In this document: positions 34,431 through 48,500 of the stretch, in pieces
Layout of the letters: each line of letters opens with the position of its first letter
Position numbering within the stretch: the first letter of the stretch is position 1
Source: Botryotinia globosa
Lineage: Eukaryota; Ascomycota; Leotiomycetes; Helotiales; Sclerotiniaceae
DNA: 64,000 nucleotides
NCBI GenBank assembly: GCA_014898425.1
Contig: RCSZ01000014.1
Span: 1,612,001-1,676,000 of the forward strand
Direction: 5' to 3'
Translations under genes and position numbers: made by a program
Notes under the pieces: generated by a model
The model's database searches: none
Told to the model about the DNA's origin: nothing
What the model saw: the letters and a program-made list of their open reading frames with translations, nothing else

Positions 34431-37400
34431 ATAGATTTAAGATTCAAAAATATTTCTTTTAATTATAAAACTCTAAATATATATATTTAAAAACTTCAAA
34501 ATCCTTAATTAATATTAATATTAGATATCCAAATAAAACATAAAAAATAAAGAATACTAAAATAAAATAAATAAATATTTATTTTTATTTTTTGATATCA
34601 ATTATTATAATCAAAATAATTTGATATTTTTGAATACAATATTAGAAACGAATATACAATTATTATAGATTTTATAATTTTATTCAACTTTTTTAAAATA
34701 TCTTATATAAATATTTTTAATATAAAGTTTATAAAAGAATTTATAAATTTAATAATCAATTTTATAATTATTATAGTTTTTATAAATATTATTATTCTCT
34801 TTGTATTTTCAAATATTTATATTTAACCATTTATTAATATCATATATATTATTAATTTCAAGACTTTTACAAAAACAATGAAATCTAACAATATCAAAGA
34901 TTTTAAAAATAATATAACATTTAATAAACCCTAAATTATATTATTTTAAAAAGCTTTTTATATTTTTATATCAAACAAAAATAACATTTCAATCTATATT
35001 TAATATCAAAATAAAAAATTATTTATAAATTATAAACATTTTATATTATTCGATCAATCTTTTATCTTTTCTTTATAACAAAAATTTATAGAAATTATCA
35101 AAAGTCTTTTTTAATTAATATTTTGAATATAATATTTATAATTATATACTAAACTTTCATTTTAATAAATAATGATATTTATAGTTCATTTTTTGATAAA
35201 TATGATTAATAAATAATCCCATCCTATAAATATTAGTTATTATATTTTTAATTATCTTCAAAATTCAATATAATTATATTATTACAAAATTTCCTATTTT
35301 ATTTTTAAATCTAAATAATCAACTAATAATAATAAATAAAGTCTTTGTTACTAATAAAATATATCTTTAAATTAAACGTAGTTAAATTATATTAAATTTT
35401 TTAACAACAAAATTAAGAAATATATTAACAAATTTATGTAGATTATTACATTTATTAGAATAAGTTTTTTTTTATATTTTATAATATTAATAATTTCTTT
35501 TAATTTATCAAAAAGAATCGTTTTTTAATATAATTCAAACTATTAAGGATATTATATTTTAATATAATATAAATAAATTTCCTTTTATATTTGTTATAAT
35601 AATGAAATAGAAAAATATATAAACTTTATTAATATTAATTATATTATATTTTTCCAATATATTAATTATTAAAGATTATTTAAAACCAATCATAATAAAT
35701 GCCCTATCATTTTATACTATTAAAATAATAATAAAAATCTCTTATAAAAATAAACTCACGATGATTTAAAAAAAACATTTGATATAGAATAATTAATTTG
35801 ATTACAAATTTATAAAAACCGAAATATTTTACACTTTTGTCATTACAATATTTGTTTTTAAATATAGATATAATAAGATTATTATTATATATAAACAAAC
35901 AAGTCTTTTCACCATATCTAATTAAACCTTAATCTAAAAATAAATCGAAGTTTTAATAATTATAACTCAAATACTTATCATTTTATTATTAAAAGCTCCT
36001 AAAAAAAGAATTGATTCTTTATAATATTTAATTTTAATAATTTAAATACTTTGAAAATAAAATAAAATTTCTATCAATATTAATATAATATTCTAAATCT
36101 CATAATAAATCTATATTCAATTATTTAAATAATATAATCTCTAAATTCATTAAATTAATATTAATAAATGCATTTTTATATATATAATAATTCTTATAAT
36201 CTCTAACATTTAATAAATTGATATTATATATATTTAAAAATCCTAAATATTTAAAAGTACAGTACTAGGGCATAGCTGTTCGTCGAACACCAAAATCGCA
36301 CCAAAACTCATATAACTCATCAATATATTTTTCTATAAGATTATAGTTTTTATATAATAAATCTTATATTAATCTTTTTAGTTTTAATTATATTTTGATA
36401 AAAATAAAAACATTTATTTTTAAAAAATTTATTGATTATAAAATCTATATAAAAAATTGATATAAATTTGAGATATTGAAGTTTATTAATAAAATAAACG
36501 AAAATCAAGAACTTTTTCTTTGATATTAACTTAATCTTATAAATAATGATATTTGTATATTTTTAAATTATAACAAATATTATAATTAAATTCTTTAATA
36601 TATAATAAAAATATTAAAGAAATTTTGATTTAATATAATGATTTTTAATATTTCTTTTTTATTATTATAAATAAAGCAAAATGACTATTTTTAGTGTGAT
36701 TTTAGTGTTCGACGAACAGCTGTGCACGGTTACTGTATATAAATACAAAATTATTGAAACTATAATTATTGTATTCTAATTGACTCTTGAAATTTTATAA
36801 ATTTTGATTAATTTTAAATTATAATTTATATATATATAAAAATTGATTTATATATATAGTAATATCAATTTGTTTATAATAAAAATCTTTTTTAAATTGA
36901 TAAAAATAATAATACTATCTTTAATGTATAATATTAATTCAATACTAACAAAATAATAAATTATATTTTCTATTTTATTCTATTAATATATTATTTAATT
37001 AAAAATAATCTCAATGTTTGTTATCATACTTACAAATTAAAAACTTAATTAAAATATAAAGGTTTAAAACTTATATATTAATTCAATGATAATAATATAA
37101 ATTTTATAAATATTTTTGATAACTTCATTTATAAAATAAAATATATTAATAACCTTATCTTTTTTAATATCCTTTTTTTTAATATTATTATTAAAAAAAT
37201 ATTTACAATAATTTAAATTATAAACCCAATTTTTATTATTATTCTAAAATAACATATAATATTATTGAAATAACATTATTATAAAAGCCTAAAATCAAAA
37301 TTGAATAAACTTTCTGTTTTAATTTTAATCAATATAATCTACTTTTTAATCCTCTTTCCTTAATTAATAAGAAAATAGTTAAAATATAGGTTTTTAAGTT

Positions 37401-38695
37401 CATAATATTAATAGATTTTATTATATATATAATCAACAAATCTAATTCAAAAAATAGAAAAATACTGTTATAATAGATTTTCAAATATTAGAGGATTTAT
37501 TAGAATCATTTTTGCAAATATATTTTCTAAAGAAAATTCTTATTAATGATTGAAATCTTTTATATGGAAATATGTCGAATAAAATATAAGTATCAAAAAA
37601 AATATTATAAATAGAATCAAAAACAATAAAGAATTTTACAAGATTATTAATCAATATTAAGTAAGAACTAATCTAAAACTGTTATCTCTATATATCAATA
37701 ATACCTTTATTGAAAACACTATAAAAAAGATCAAGATTTTATATATAAAATATCTTTATTCACTTTATTACTACAAATAACTTTAAGTAAAATCTATTTG
37801 AAAATTAAAACAAACTAAATACTTTACAATAATTTTTATTTATATTATTAAAATAAAATATAATATAATGTAATATAATTGAAATCTTTAATATTTTATT
37901 AAAAACAAATTATATTACAATATATATACTCAAAATCTATTAATCAATAGTTAAATATTTTATCTATAATCTATACAATTACTATATAACACTCAACTTT
38001 TTCTTATATATTTAAAAACTCATTCAAATTATTATACTATTTAAAATCAATAAGAAAGACAAATTTTCTATCCATTTTTAAAAACTAATCATTTTTATTT
38101 TTTATATCTCAAAGAATCTAAAAAGAATTATAATCTATCAATTAATAGAGTTTTTAATGTATAATATAAAAAAAGTTTATTTTAAAAAGTTCTTATAAAT
38201 CTTATCATGTATTCCATTTATAATATAAAAATTACTTTCTTTCAAAAATTAAAGATTATTTTGATTGTTATAAATATTTGAAAAATCTTAAATACTCTTT
38301 CAAAATAACAATTATTAAAAAGAAAAATTAAGTAAAAGTAATCTTTAACCTTTTTGAAATTAATAAACTCTTTTCTTCTTAATTAATTTATTTAAATAAA
38401 ATTAAAGAATTTAATTATATATGATTATAATATAAAATATTTAAAACTTTCTTTTTTTCTAATACTATATATACTATATCTAAAAAAAATTATTTTATAA
38501 AATATTAGGTTTTACTTCAAATATACTAATAATTTATATCTTTATTAAATCTCTAAATTCTTGAACTCTAATATCGTTACTCTAATAAATAATATAAAAA
38601 GATTTTTAAAATAAATTAATAATAACAAAGTTATTTTTGCTTCTAAAAAATGCAAAAAAATATATTTAATTTCAAAAAAAGATAATTATATCTTT
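34431..38695 (-). mobile_element. Partial R1 copy, inverted, split by MITE B copy 2
   Basis: Matches the inverse of R1 from close to its 3' end at the left to about 2 kb from its 5' end at the right (for example 38460-38530 against 22965-23000 inverted). MITE B occupies 36260-36735. All frames are broken. Confidence 0.65.
36260..36735. mobile_element. TA-flanked inverted-repeat MITE, family B copy 2
   Basis: Begins CAGTACTAGGGCATAGCTGT and ends with the inverse TCGACGAACAGCTGTGCACG then GTTACTG, between TA dinucleotides. 476 bp, non-coding, collinear with copy 1 at 6797 without its 130-bp insert. Confidence 0.92.
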
Positions 38696-39200
38696 TATTG
38701 GAGGTTTACCTCCTTAATATTCTTGTCGCTCATAAAGACTGAAGATATATATACACACAAAAAAAGAGAACTCTCGTTTAATAAAATTCGATTCAAGCGA
38801 TCTGATTGGCTTAACTTCCTTGGTATTATAACCATAATATAAATTCTTAAGGTTTTTCAACAAAATTATTTAAATTAATTAAATAAAAAGAAAACAAAAA
38901 TAATAACTATATAAAAGAAATTAAAGACTTTCAAATAATATATTTTTTATATTATTAGTTTTAAAATTAAGGGTTTTATAAAAGATTGAAATTAAAGTAG
39001 TATAAAATTCTAGGTTTTTTTAATAAAATTATTTAAATTAGTTTATTCAAGCTAATATGAATTGAATAAAAAAAAGAAAAGTGGTAATCATATATAAAAA
39101 GCCAAGAGCTTTTAAATGATATATTTTTTATATTGTTAGCTTCAAAAATAAGGATTTTCTAAAGGATTGAAGTTTAATTAGTATAGATATAGTTGGAGCT
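38696..39200. repeat. LTR-like repeat with internal tandem duplication
   Basis: Starts GGAGGTTTACCTCCTT as at 14767 and includes GAGAACTCTCG and GATCTGATTGGCTTAACTTCCT. A unit of about 185 bp containing TTTTTATTATTAG-like and AAAATTATTTAAATTA blocks occurs twice (about 38830-39010 and 39010-39195). Confidence 0.6.
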
Positions 39201-39565
39201 TATATAATCAATCGAAAGAGGGTTATATTGAATATAGTGAGCCTAAAATTAATAAAAAGTATTTTAATATTATAGCTTTCTTGATTCAATGGTATAATTA
39301 ATGATTCGAAGTGAAGTGATCTACTAAAGTGTGAATAAAAATAAAAAATGTGGATAAAATAATAAATGTGAATAAAAATAAATAAAAATAAAAAATAAAA
39401 ATAAAAAATATAAATAAAAATGAAAAAAAGTAATATAATAAGATAAACCGACTTCGCCTGCAAGCTTTCAATAAAATTTCTTTTTTAGATTTTTATAATA
39501 ATAAATATAATTATATAATACTTTCTCAAAAAGCAAGGGGTCCGGGGGCTCGCAGGCCCCTAGTT
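39201..39565. repeat. Family G repeat, copy 1, with a GC-rich end
   Basis: Ends in GCAAGGGGTCCGGGGGCTCG then CAGGCCCCT (39533-39561), a GC island in otherwise 80% AT DNA. CTTCGCCTGCAAGCTTTC lies about 75 bp before it. Inverted copies are at 45294-45545 and about 52556-52780. Confidence 0.75.
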
Positions 39566-40284
39566 ATATTATTAATAAGAATTTTATTAAAATGCTAGTT
39601 ATTATTAGAATTAAAATAATTATATATTATATTTATAATTTTACAACAACAATTAATAATTTGTCAATTTCAATATTATATAGAATGATAATTATTTATA
39701 TTAACCCTTTTTTTATTTATAAAATAGAAATAATGTATTAGTCTTTTTAAATAAATATTTGCTTAATTAGAGATATTTCTTTTATATAAAAAACCATTTT
39801 TATAATTTTATTTTTTTGAGATTTGATTTTTTTGAGATTTGATTTTTTTTAGATTTGATTTTTTTGAGATTTGATTTTTTTGAGATTTGATTTTTTTTTA
39901 ATTAATATTATATTAAATGATGTTAAACTTCATTTTGCTATATATATTCAAATAATAAGTATCTTATATTTAATAATGCATTGTATATTATCCTTATTTA
40001 TTATTAAAAATAAAAAAACTGAATATCAATATATCCTTAAAATGAAAATTCAGTATCTAAAGATCTTCCTGTTTAATATTATATATTCTATATTAACATT
40101 TCTATACTCTCTACTAAAATATAGAGTTAATTTAACAAAATATATTAATAAAGATATTATTGGAATTAACTTTAAGAAGTAATAGTTTCAATTCCTTTTT
40201 AATAAGGGTTCAATTTTTTGAATAATTTTGAATAAATTGAAAACAAAAAGAGATTTATTAAATATAGATATATAATTTATTAAA
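39566..40284. other. AT-rich DNA with a 16-bp tandem repeat
   Basis: Five units of about TTTTTTTGAGATTTGA at 39811-39898. A plus-strand open frame (39871-40182) begins inside that repeat and encodes only Ile/Leu/Lys-rich sequence; I do not accept it as a gene, though it might be another degraded transposon frame. Confidence 0.5.
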
Positions 40285-40831
40285 CAGTAAATTACTTTCA
40301 CACTATTAAAAATCTAATGAATCATTCTCATGCTATTAAAATTGATATCTTTTTACTTTTGTACTATTTAGATTTTAATTAAGAAAAGCTAGATTCTAAA
40401 ATTTTATTATAGATTTTATTACTATAGATTTCATAGTTTCATTATAAATTCTATAATTCTATTAATAGATTCTAAATATTCTATTTTTCATTTTTAAATT
40501 CTAACATATTGTTCATTCTTTTTGAAAAAAAAAAAGAAAAAAAGAAAGGATAATAGAAACATAGAATCTATAATGGAAATTTAGAATCTATAAAATTTAT
40601 AATAGAAATATAGAATCTATAATAATATAATAGAATCTACAATCTATAATTATATTTGTTTATTAAATATTATATTTAAAATCCAAAAATCTATATATTT
40701 ATAGATAAAATTTATTATAAAATCTAATGATTTTTGATTAAAATCTAAATAATACGAAAGTAAAAAGATATCAATTTTAATAGCATAAGAATAATTTATT
40801 AAGATTTTAATAATATCAGAGTAATTTACTG
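40285..40831. mobile_element. Long-TIR MITE, family I copy 2
   Basis: CAGTAAATTACTTTCACAC at the left; the right end is inverted (GAGTAATTTACTG). Long arms carry AATTGATATCTTTTTACTTT as in copy 1 at 27424. Inserted at the left of an inverted R1 fragment. 547 bp, non-coding. Confidence 0.9.
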
Positions 40832-42110
40832 TTTATTAAAATAGAAAATAATTAGTCCTAGATTCTAATATAAATAATGAAAATTTTATTATTTATATTT
40901 TTAATCTAAAAACAATCGACATATATATAAACTTTAAATATACTTTTCGATTCCCTTTATTTGATTAATATCATTTGTAACTTTATATAAATAATATTTT
41001 AATAATCTAATATCCACACAACAATATATCAAATTCCTTATAATAAACTTTTTATACCTATTAAAATATTCTATCAATTTTCAATATCAAAATCCACTAT
41101 TTTTTCAAATATATTAGAATTAAAGAAAACAAAATAGTCAATAAGTTTACTGATTTTGATTGTTTATAAATCTATTTAGAATTTAAAATCTATTTTAGAA
41201 TCTATTATTAATAAAATTAATATCACAATCAAAAATTAGATTTTTATTTGAAATTATATTAATAATAAAAATGATAATCTATTGTCTCAAAAATATATAA
41301 TAAATAGAATTTTATTTATATAATTAAACCTTTTTTTAAATTAAATCTATTCTGAAAAATATTATATTACATTTTTATTATATATTGAGAATATAAAACT
41401 TCAATATAGTATTATAAATGATTTAAATATTAGAATATTAATTTGAAATATTTCTATGACTATTAAAAAATCTCTAATCATTTGATATTCTATCGAAAAT
41501 TATTAATCCAAATTAAAAAATAATTCAAACAATTTTTTTTTCTCAATTTTAATAATAAAAACTTTAATTGTTTTTTATTCTTAATACTATAATTATTAAT
41601 ATTAATTAAATCATTGGAAATAATTTTATTTTATCCTAATATTTGTTTGTATCAAAAACAATGCTTTTTTTTCTTTAAATTAAAATTCTATTTCTTTTTA
41701 ATCTTATTTGAATGATAATTAAAGAGAATAAGAATTTATATATATATCAACTTTAATTATTTATAAAAAATATTTGTTATAATATTTATTCATTAATTCT
41801 TTGGAATTATATCTAGTTTTTCAAAATCTTTGAATATTATTGATTCCATATCAATTAATTGAACGAAAAATATTTAAATAGATTTTCTGATTTTAATATA
41901 TATAATTTACTCTTTATAATATTATTTTAAATTTATAATTTAATATATCCTTATACCCCTCGGGAGGTTTCTAGAGTTAGTTTTATACTAGTTCACTGAA
42001 TATTAATAAATACTATTATTACTACTACTATTATTACTACTACTACTACTATTATTACTACTATTACTACTATTATTACTACTACTATTACTACTACTAC
42101 TACTACTACA
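40832..42110 (-). mobile_element. R1 5'-end fragment, inverted orientation
   Basis: Matches the inverse of the first 1.2 kb or so of R1 (for example 41130-41170 against 46500-46560 inverted). It ends with ATTGAATATTAATAAATA-like sequence and a long (TAC/TAT)n run, about 35 triplets (42005-42110), the longest of these tails in the window. Confidence 0.8.
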
Positions 42111-45100
42111 GAGATTCGAGTACTATAGAAATACCACTTTATTAATACTAGCATTGTATTTCCACTATTTGATATCCCTATTTGTGCTGTTAAGGTTCCT
42201 CCTATATCTCAAAACTATTATTAGTGATTTCAATTGAAAACATTAATCATTTGAATTTCAATTGAATTATTAAAACTTCTTTTTTTATAATAATAGTAGT
42301 AGTAAATTCTTAATCGATTCAATCTATATATAGCTATATAACTAAAAGATTATATGATACACTTATATATGGTTCTAATTGATTTTAAGATAAAAAAAAG
42401 AAGAATAAAAATCTATTCTTTTCCTAAACTTTTTTAATAAAATCTTTGAGCAATTTTCCAAATAATCTTTTTAAATCCTTTGAATTGTTTATATTATAGA
42501 TTTATTCTATTCAAGAAATCTTTTATTTATAAATCCGTTTAATATATCTATAAAAACTCTGTATTTTTAATTTAGTATAATAATTTCTCTTTTTTTATTT
42601 AATTCCTTCCAAAATATTATAAAAACTATAATTAGTTGTAATATTATATCCCTTTTAAATATTTATTTTCACCTTTTAATTCTTTGAATTCTTTTTGAAA
42701 GGTTATTGCTTTATTATAATCTTTTTTGTCTATTACTTATAAGATTTATATCTATTTTCTTTCAATATATATCAATAATAATAAAAATTCTTTTAAACTC
42801 ATTATTTCCTATTTTCTTTTAATCTATCAATTACCCTATTGATATAAGAAATATAATTATATTGGGGTTTACTATATTACTCAATTGATACAAAAGATCA
42901 AATTATATTATAAAACTAATTGAATAGAATTAAATACTAGATATAATGATAATGGAGTATTATTGTTTTTAATAATATATACTTTATATTTAAAGAATTA
43001 TTACTCTTTTAATTATAATCAGTAATATATTATTTACTATATAAAGTAATATTGAAATCAGTATTTTCATAGTAATATTGTATGCTAATTTGAAATACTA
43101 TATATCTGAATTAATATATTATTATAAAATAAAAAATCTAGTTTTTCTTTCTATTTATATAAATTAGTTGTAGATATATGAAGAAGATACTAATTATTAT
43201 ATATTTTAATATATCTTTTATAAAATATTTCTTAAAAAAAGCAAAGCCTTTTAAAAAGTTTTCACCTTTTATCTTTCTATATCCAAGAATTTTCTTTTTT
43301 ATAATTGAGATTTCTTTATAAGGTTTCTAAATACTAAAAGATTCAAATTATTATAGGAATTTATAATTTAATCTTTTTTATTAATTATATTTAATATAGT
43401 AAACCTATTATTAATAATTTCAATATAAATATATCAAATCCCTTTTTCTAATATCAATAATAATATTTCCTCAACCCAGATAGATATCGATTTGATGATT
43501 TCGGGAGAGAGTAGAAAGTGATATTCTGCTCCGAATGTAATAGAGATTAATAGATTTTTCTAAGAAAATCTTTCCTTGGTCTTGTCGTGTTTTTCCTTTT
43601 TTATAATATTTTGTCTTTTGTTTTCAAATATTGAAAAAGTCTATGCACTCATTGGTAGTATTAAAATATAAATTTTAAAACTATTCAAAGATTACAAGTT
43701 TTTCGAAGTAACAGTTTGTAAATAACCTTGAATGGAACATGTTCAATCTTTAAATCTTGATAATAATAATGACTTTAATGATAATCATAGTCTATAGATT
43801 CTGGTAGCTTCTCACCTTTAACTCGTTTAGAAGCGCCGAAATTAGAATGAAGTCCAAAATCTACAAAATTTAATAAATCCATTTTTCAATCTAATTTCAA
43901 ATCTTCTTCTCAATACCTTTTTTAATCCCCATTTAAGTTTTTTTTCTGAATGCTTATAATTTGATGAATCTAGTGATTCTCGTTCTAATTCCCTTCCTGA
44001 TTCTCTTTTTAGTTCCCTTTCTAATGACTCCTTTCATCAAAAAAGCAAGAATTCCTCATCTCTCTTATTATGTCCCTACATCTCTGAAGAATTAGAAACT
44101 CTTTTTGAAACTTTAGAATATTCACTGGATTTTTAAATACAATTTCTGAGTTGATTGATTTTTCAATGATTAATGATTTTTCAATAGAAGAAATAAATCA
44201 TCTAGGTGTTTGAAAATTCTCAATTCAACATTTTGTACAATATTTCTCAATCTTGTATTCTAAATCATGTACTTTCGATTTATTTGTCTCAGATTTTAGC
44301 ATTTTTGAAATTTGTATATGAAATACCTAGATGCCTATACTTTTTTAATAGATTAGTTTTCAATTTCGAAATGTATTTCAGATCCTATATATATATAGTA
44401 GAAATAGTAGTAGTAATATTGATTTTTATTCAGTGAGCATAGGTTTAAAACTTGTGTTCTATAATCTCCCAAATAATATAAAGATATATTCAACTAAGAG
44501 CTTTTGAAATCAATAGTTAAGTGACTATAAAAAACATTTCTAAGATAGAATAAACTTAATAGAATTTGTTGAATAACAAGTCTTCTATTTCACTTAAAAT
44601 AAATGTATACTATTCTGAAATTCTACTAATAGTGATTAATAAAAAGGTAAAGATTTAATTCGAATTTTTAGAATTTTTAAAATATAATAAAAGACTCTCA
44701 ATATACTTTTAGCATTATTAATACCTAGGTGGTATATTTTAAATTGAACCTGAAATTCAATATATCATATAAAATATTGATATTAATTAATAGATTAACT
44801 ATTTCATTGCTTTTGATATCAATACATTTCAAGAATCATTTAATAAAAATCTTATATATTCATAGGTATTATATTTTAGATTATATAGAATATTTGTTAA
44901 AAGAATTTCATTACCTATTATATTATCCCATATATATTAAATTATTAATGTACTATTATTATATAATTGAATATATTCTAAGTTAATATTTATTAATATT
45001 GAAACTATACGTTATTTGTTTTTATCTTAATCTATATAAATTGTAGTTTAGATATTTGGTTTTATCAATATATTCTTTAGATTTTTTAAAATAGATTTTT

Positions 45101-45293
45101 TATCAAACTTCATAATAAATGAAATATAATAATTCAAATTTGGATTACTAAATTATGAAAAAACCTATTCAAGTATTGAATCTTAAATTTAATGATCCAT
45201 TTGCTTTTTGTATTACAATTTCTGATAATTATGAAAAAACGTACATATTTGATTAAGGGATATATAGTATTAATAATATTGATATTCAATACC
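42111..45293. other. Unclassified AT-rich DNA with a family K remnant
   Basis: Bases 43480-44100 are clearly less AT-rich and share blocks with 30640-31300 (for example ATTACAAGTTTTTCGAAG, GTGAGCTTCTC-like and TTCTAATTCCCTTCC runs). A plus-strand frame at 44206-44436 and one at 44729-44986 are open but have no recognisable product and no codon bias; the first lies at the edge of the less-RIPed block and might be a remnant. Confidence 0.45.
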
Positions 45294-45597
45294 AGGGGCC
45301 TGCGAGCCCTCGGATCCCTTGCCGTATGACAAAGTGTAGTGTAATTATAATTGTCATTATAGTTATAATTATCATTATCTTAAAAAAGAAATTTTATTAA
45401 AAGCTCACAGGCGAAGGCGGTTTACCTTATACTTGTCATATTAATTGTTATTCAGATTTCAATTTTAATCAGATTTAAGCTGGTCACTTCCACATTAAAT
45501 CATCAATTATACCATTGAATCATGGTGTTACAGGCATTAGTCGGTTTAGCGTCGGGCCGACGATTATGCCGAGGTAAAGAGTTTTCATACATATATA
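45294..45597. repeat. Families G (inverted copy 2) and H (inverted end), cut by R1
   Basis: AGGGGCCTGCGAGCCCTCGG then ATCCCTTGC is the inverse of 39533-39561, followed by CACAGGCGAAGGCGGTTTAC. Bases 45546-45580 (GTCGGTTTAGCGTCGGGCCG) are the inverse of the family H core at 33170-33195. The sequence stops at the (TAG)n start of R1 copy 2. Confidence 0.7.
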
Positions 45598-48500
45598 TAG
45601 TAGTAGTAGTAGTATTTATTAACGTCCATTGAGCCGGTTTAAGGCCGACCCTAGGAACCTTCTAAGGGGTATGAGAATATACTAAACTATAAATTTATTT
45701 AATATCTTAGAAAACAATTTATATATACAAAAATCAAAACCTATTTGAATAACTCTTTTTCCATCAGTTGAAATAAGATTAGTAATATTTCCAGAATTCT
45801 AAAAAACCAAATATAATTCTTTAAAAACAAATGAATATAAATTATAAAAATATATATTTACAAAATATATAGATATCAAATAATACTCCTATTACATCTC
45901 TTAATTACTGTTTTTAAATTAAACAAAAGAAAAACAGGATTTAATTAAAAAAAAAGAAAAAGAAAAAAGAAAAAGAAAAAAAGATAATCGAATATCCTTA
46001 GCGAAAACAAATACTAATATAAAACCAAATGATTCTAAAGAATTCAATTAATACTAACAATTATAATATTAAAAACAAAAGATAATTAAAGCTTTCTATT
46101 ATCAACAAAAATAAAAATAAAAATAATTATTTAAATCATTTCCCAAATTGAGCTAACGATTTATAATATAATATTAAATACTCAAAAATCTTCTAACAAT
46201 TACAAAAGCATTCCAAATTAGCATTTTAATATTAGAACTTTTTATAATATTATATAAAATCTCTATATTCTATATATATAATTAAAATATAATATAATAT
46301 CTTTTTTAACAAATCCAATTTTAAAGGAAATTTAATTATATAAATAAGATTTTATTTATTATAAATATTTAAAAAAATGAATTATTATTTTTTCCATTAG
46401 AATTGTTTTATTTGATTACAAAGTCCTTTAATAATAATTCTTATTCTATTAATAATAGATATTAAAATAAATTCTAAATCCCAAATAAATTTACGGGTTT
46501 CAAAATCAACGAATTTATTGATGATTTTGTTTCCTTTAATATCTATATATTTAGGGAATTAATAAATCTTGATATTAAAGATTTATATAGTATTTTAATA
46601 AATATAAAAGATTTATTAAGAAGAATTAGATATATTATTATATAAACATCAGATTATTAAGATATTATTAATATAAAATTATAGATACTACTTATTAAAT
46701 AAAGAGATTCTTAGAATATATTTGAGATTTATATAAATTTTGATTATCTTTAAATTAAAGATATACAAAGTATTATTAATTGAACTCAAGCTAATAATAA
46801 TTTGTTTTTTATTCTAATATATTATATATCTATATTCAATAAGTTTTTTTTTATTAATAACTTATTTAAAATTATTTGAAAAAATTGAAATCTTATTAAA
46901 AGGAAGGTGAGATTATTACTTTTTAAAGTTAATAATTATTATTTTCTTATTAATATTTTCTATTAGATTTATTTGATATTCTAAAAAGAAATATGAAAAC
47001 TGTAGTATAGAGTATACAATATTAGGAAGAATTATTCCTAAATACTAAATTTTGATTTTAGATTTTTATTATTAATTAATATTTTTATTTCTAATAATAA
47101 ATAGAGATGCAATTTGATGGATTATAGAATAGAAGGTATTTATTAATTAAATATATATAATAAAATAAAGCTTGATTTTGTTTAATATTATATTAATAAA
47201 TAAAATATTTATATTTTTAAAAAGAATAATTATTGAAATAATTTTCTAAATCGAAAATATATTTTTGAATATTAAAGCAAATATTTATTCTAATAAATCG
47301 ATATATTAGTTTATTCAAAAGGAAATAATAAAATTGTAAATAATATATTAAATATAAGATGGTTTTATTCTATTATTGAATTATATTTTGGTTTTGTATA
47401 TAAAAAAGGGAATAATATAGATAATAATAGTTTTATATAAAACTAAAATTAAAGAGCTATTAATTGTTTTTATAAAACTATAGATATAATATGCTATTAT
47501 TCAAACTTTAATAATCTTTATAATCATATATTTTTTTAAAAAAAATTTCCTATCAAATCAAACTTCAAATTATTTTAGAATAAATTATACTTTATTTTCG
47601 ATTATAATGATTAATATAATAATAAGTTTTTTATTAATAATATAAGGGGGAGTGTAATTCCTTTTCTTTTTAATAAAATAGATTATTTTGAATTTCTCAA
47701 GAATAAAAGCAATCTTATTGTTATTGTTTTATTTAAAGATCTTTTCTATATTATTTATTAGGGTATGAATATTAGTATTTAGGGATTAGAAGGTTTGATA
47801 TAGATAAAAATCATTAATATATTCGAAGTATAACTCTATATTTTATAATATAAGTTTAATTAAATATAATATATATAAAATTAAAAAGAAAAGAGAGTTC
47901 TATAATATTCTATATACAACTTTATGATTAAATATAATCAAGTTTTCTAAACAAATTTGAATATACTAATTAATAAAAAAAAAATCGATTAATTTTAAAA
48001 GGATTAAAGGTTAGCCTTATCTGATTATTCTTTCCAATAATCTTCTTTTTAGAAATATATTAAAAATGCTTTAGACATTTATAATAATTATAATAACTTT
48101 TAATTTTTTAAAAAAAATAGTTTTTATATTGTATATAAAGTAGGTAATTAGATTTATAATAGCTTTTTTAAAAAGGGTTTTTTTATATTATAAACTAAGG
48201 ATACTATTAATTAATACAATTTATATTAAACAATAGGTTATAATCCTTTCCAAATCTTTTGAGATATAGAAAATAAATACAATTAATTGTTAGAAGTAGA
48301 TAAAGAATCTATTCTTTTTATCAATTTTGAATAATATAATTATTTCAATAAATTTTTAGATTTATAGAATAAAACTAAATATTAAATATTAATTATAAAG
48401 TTTATATAAAATACTATCAATTATTAATTAATAAACTTTAAATATTTATATTATAATATAATCAATATTTAAAAAAATACTAGAAACCTTAATAATATTA

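Noticed and set aside
39871..40182. 103-residue plus-strand frame as a gene
   Set aside because: It starts within a 16-bp tandem repeat and has only AT-driven composition; no family, intron or conserved copy found.
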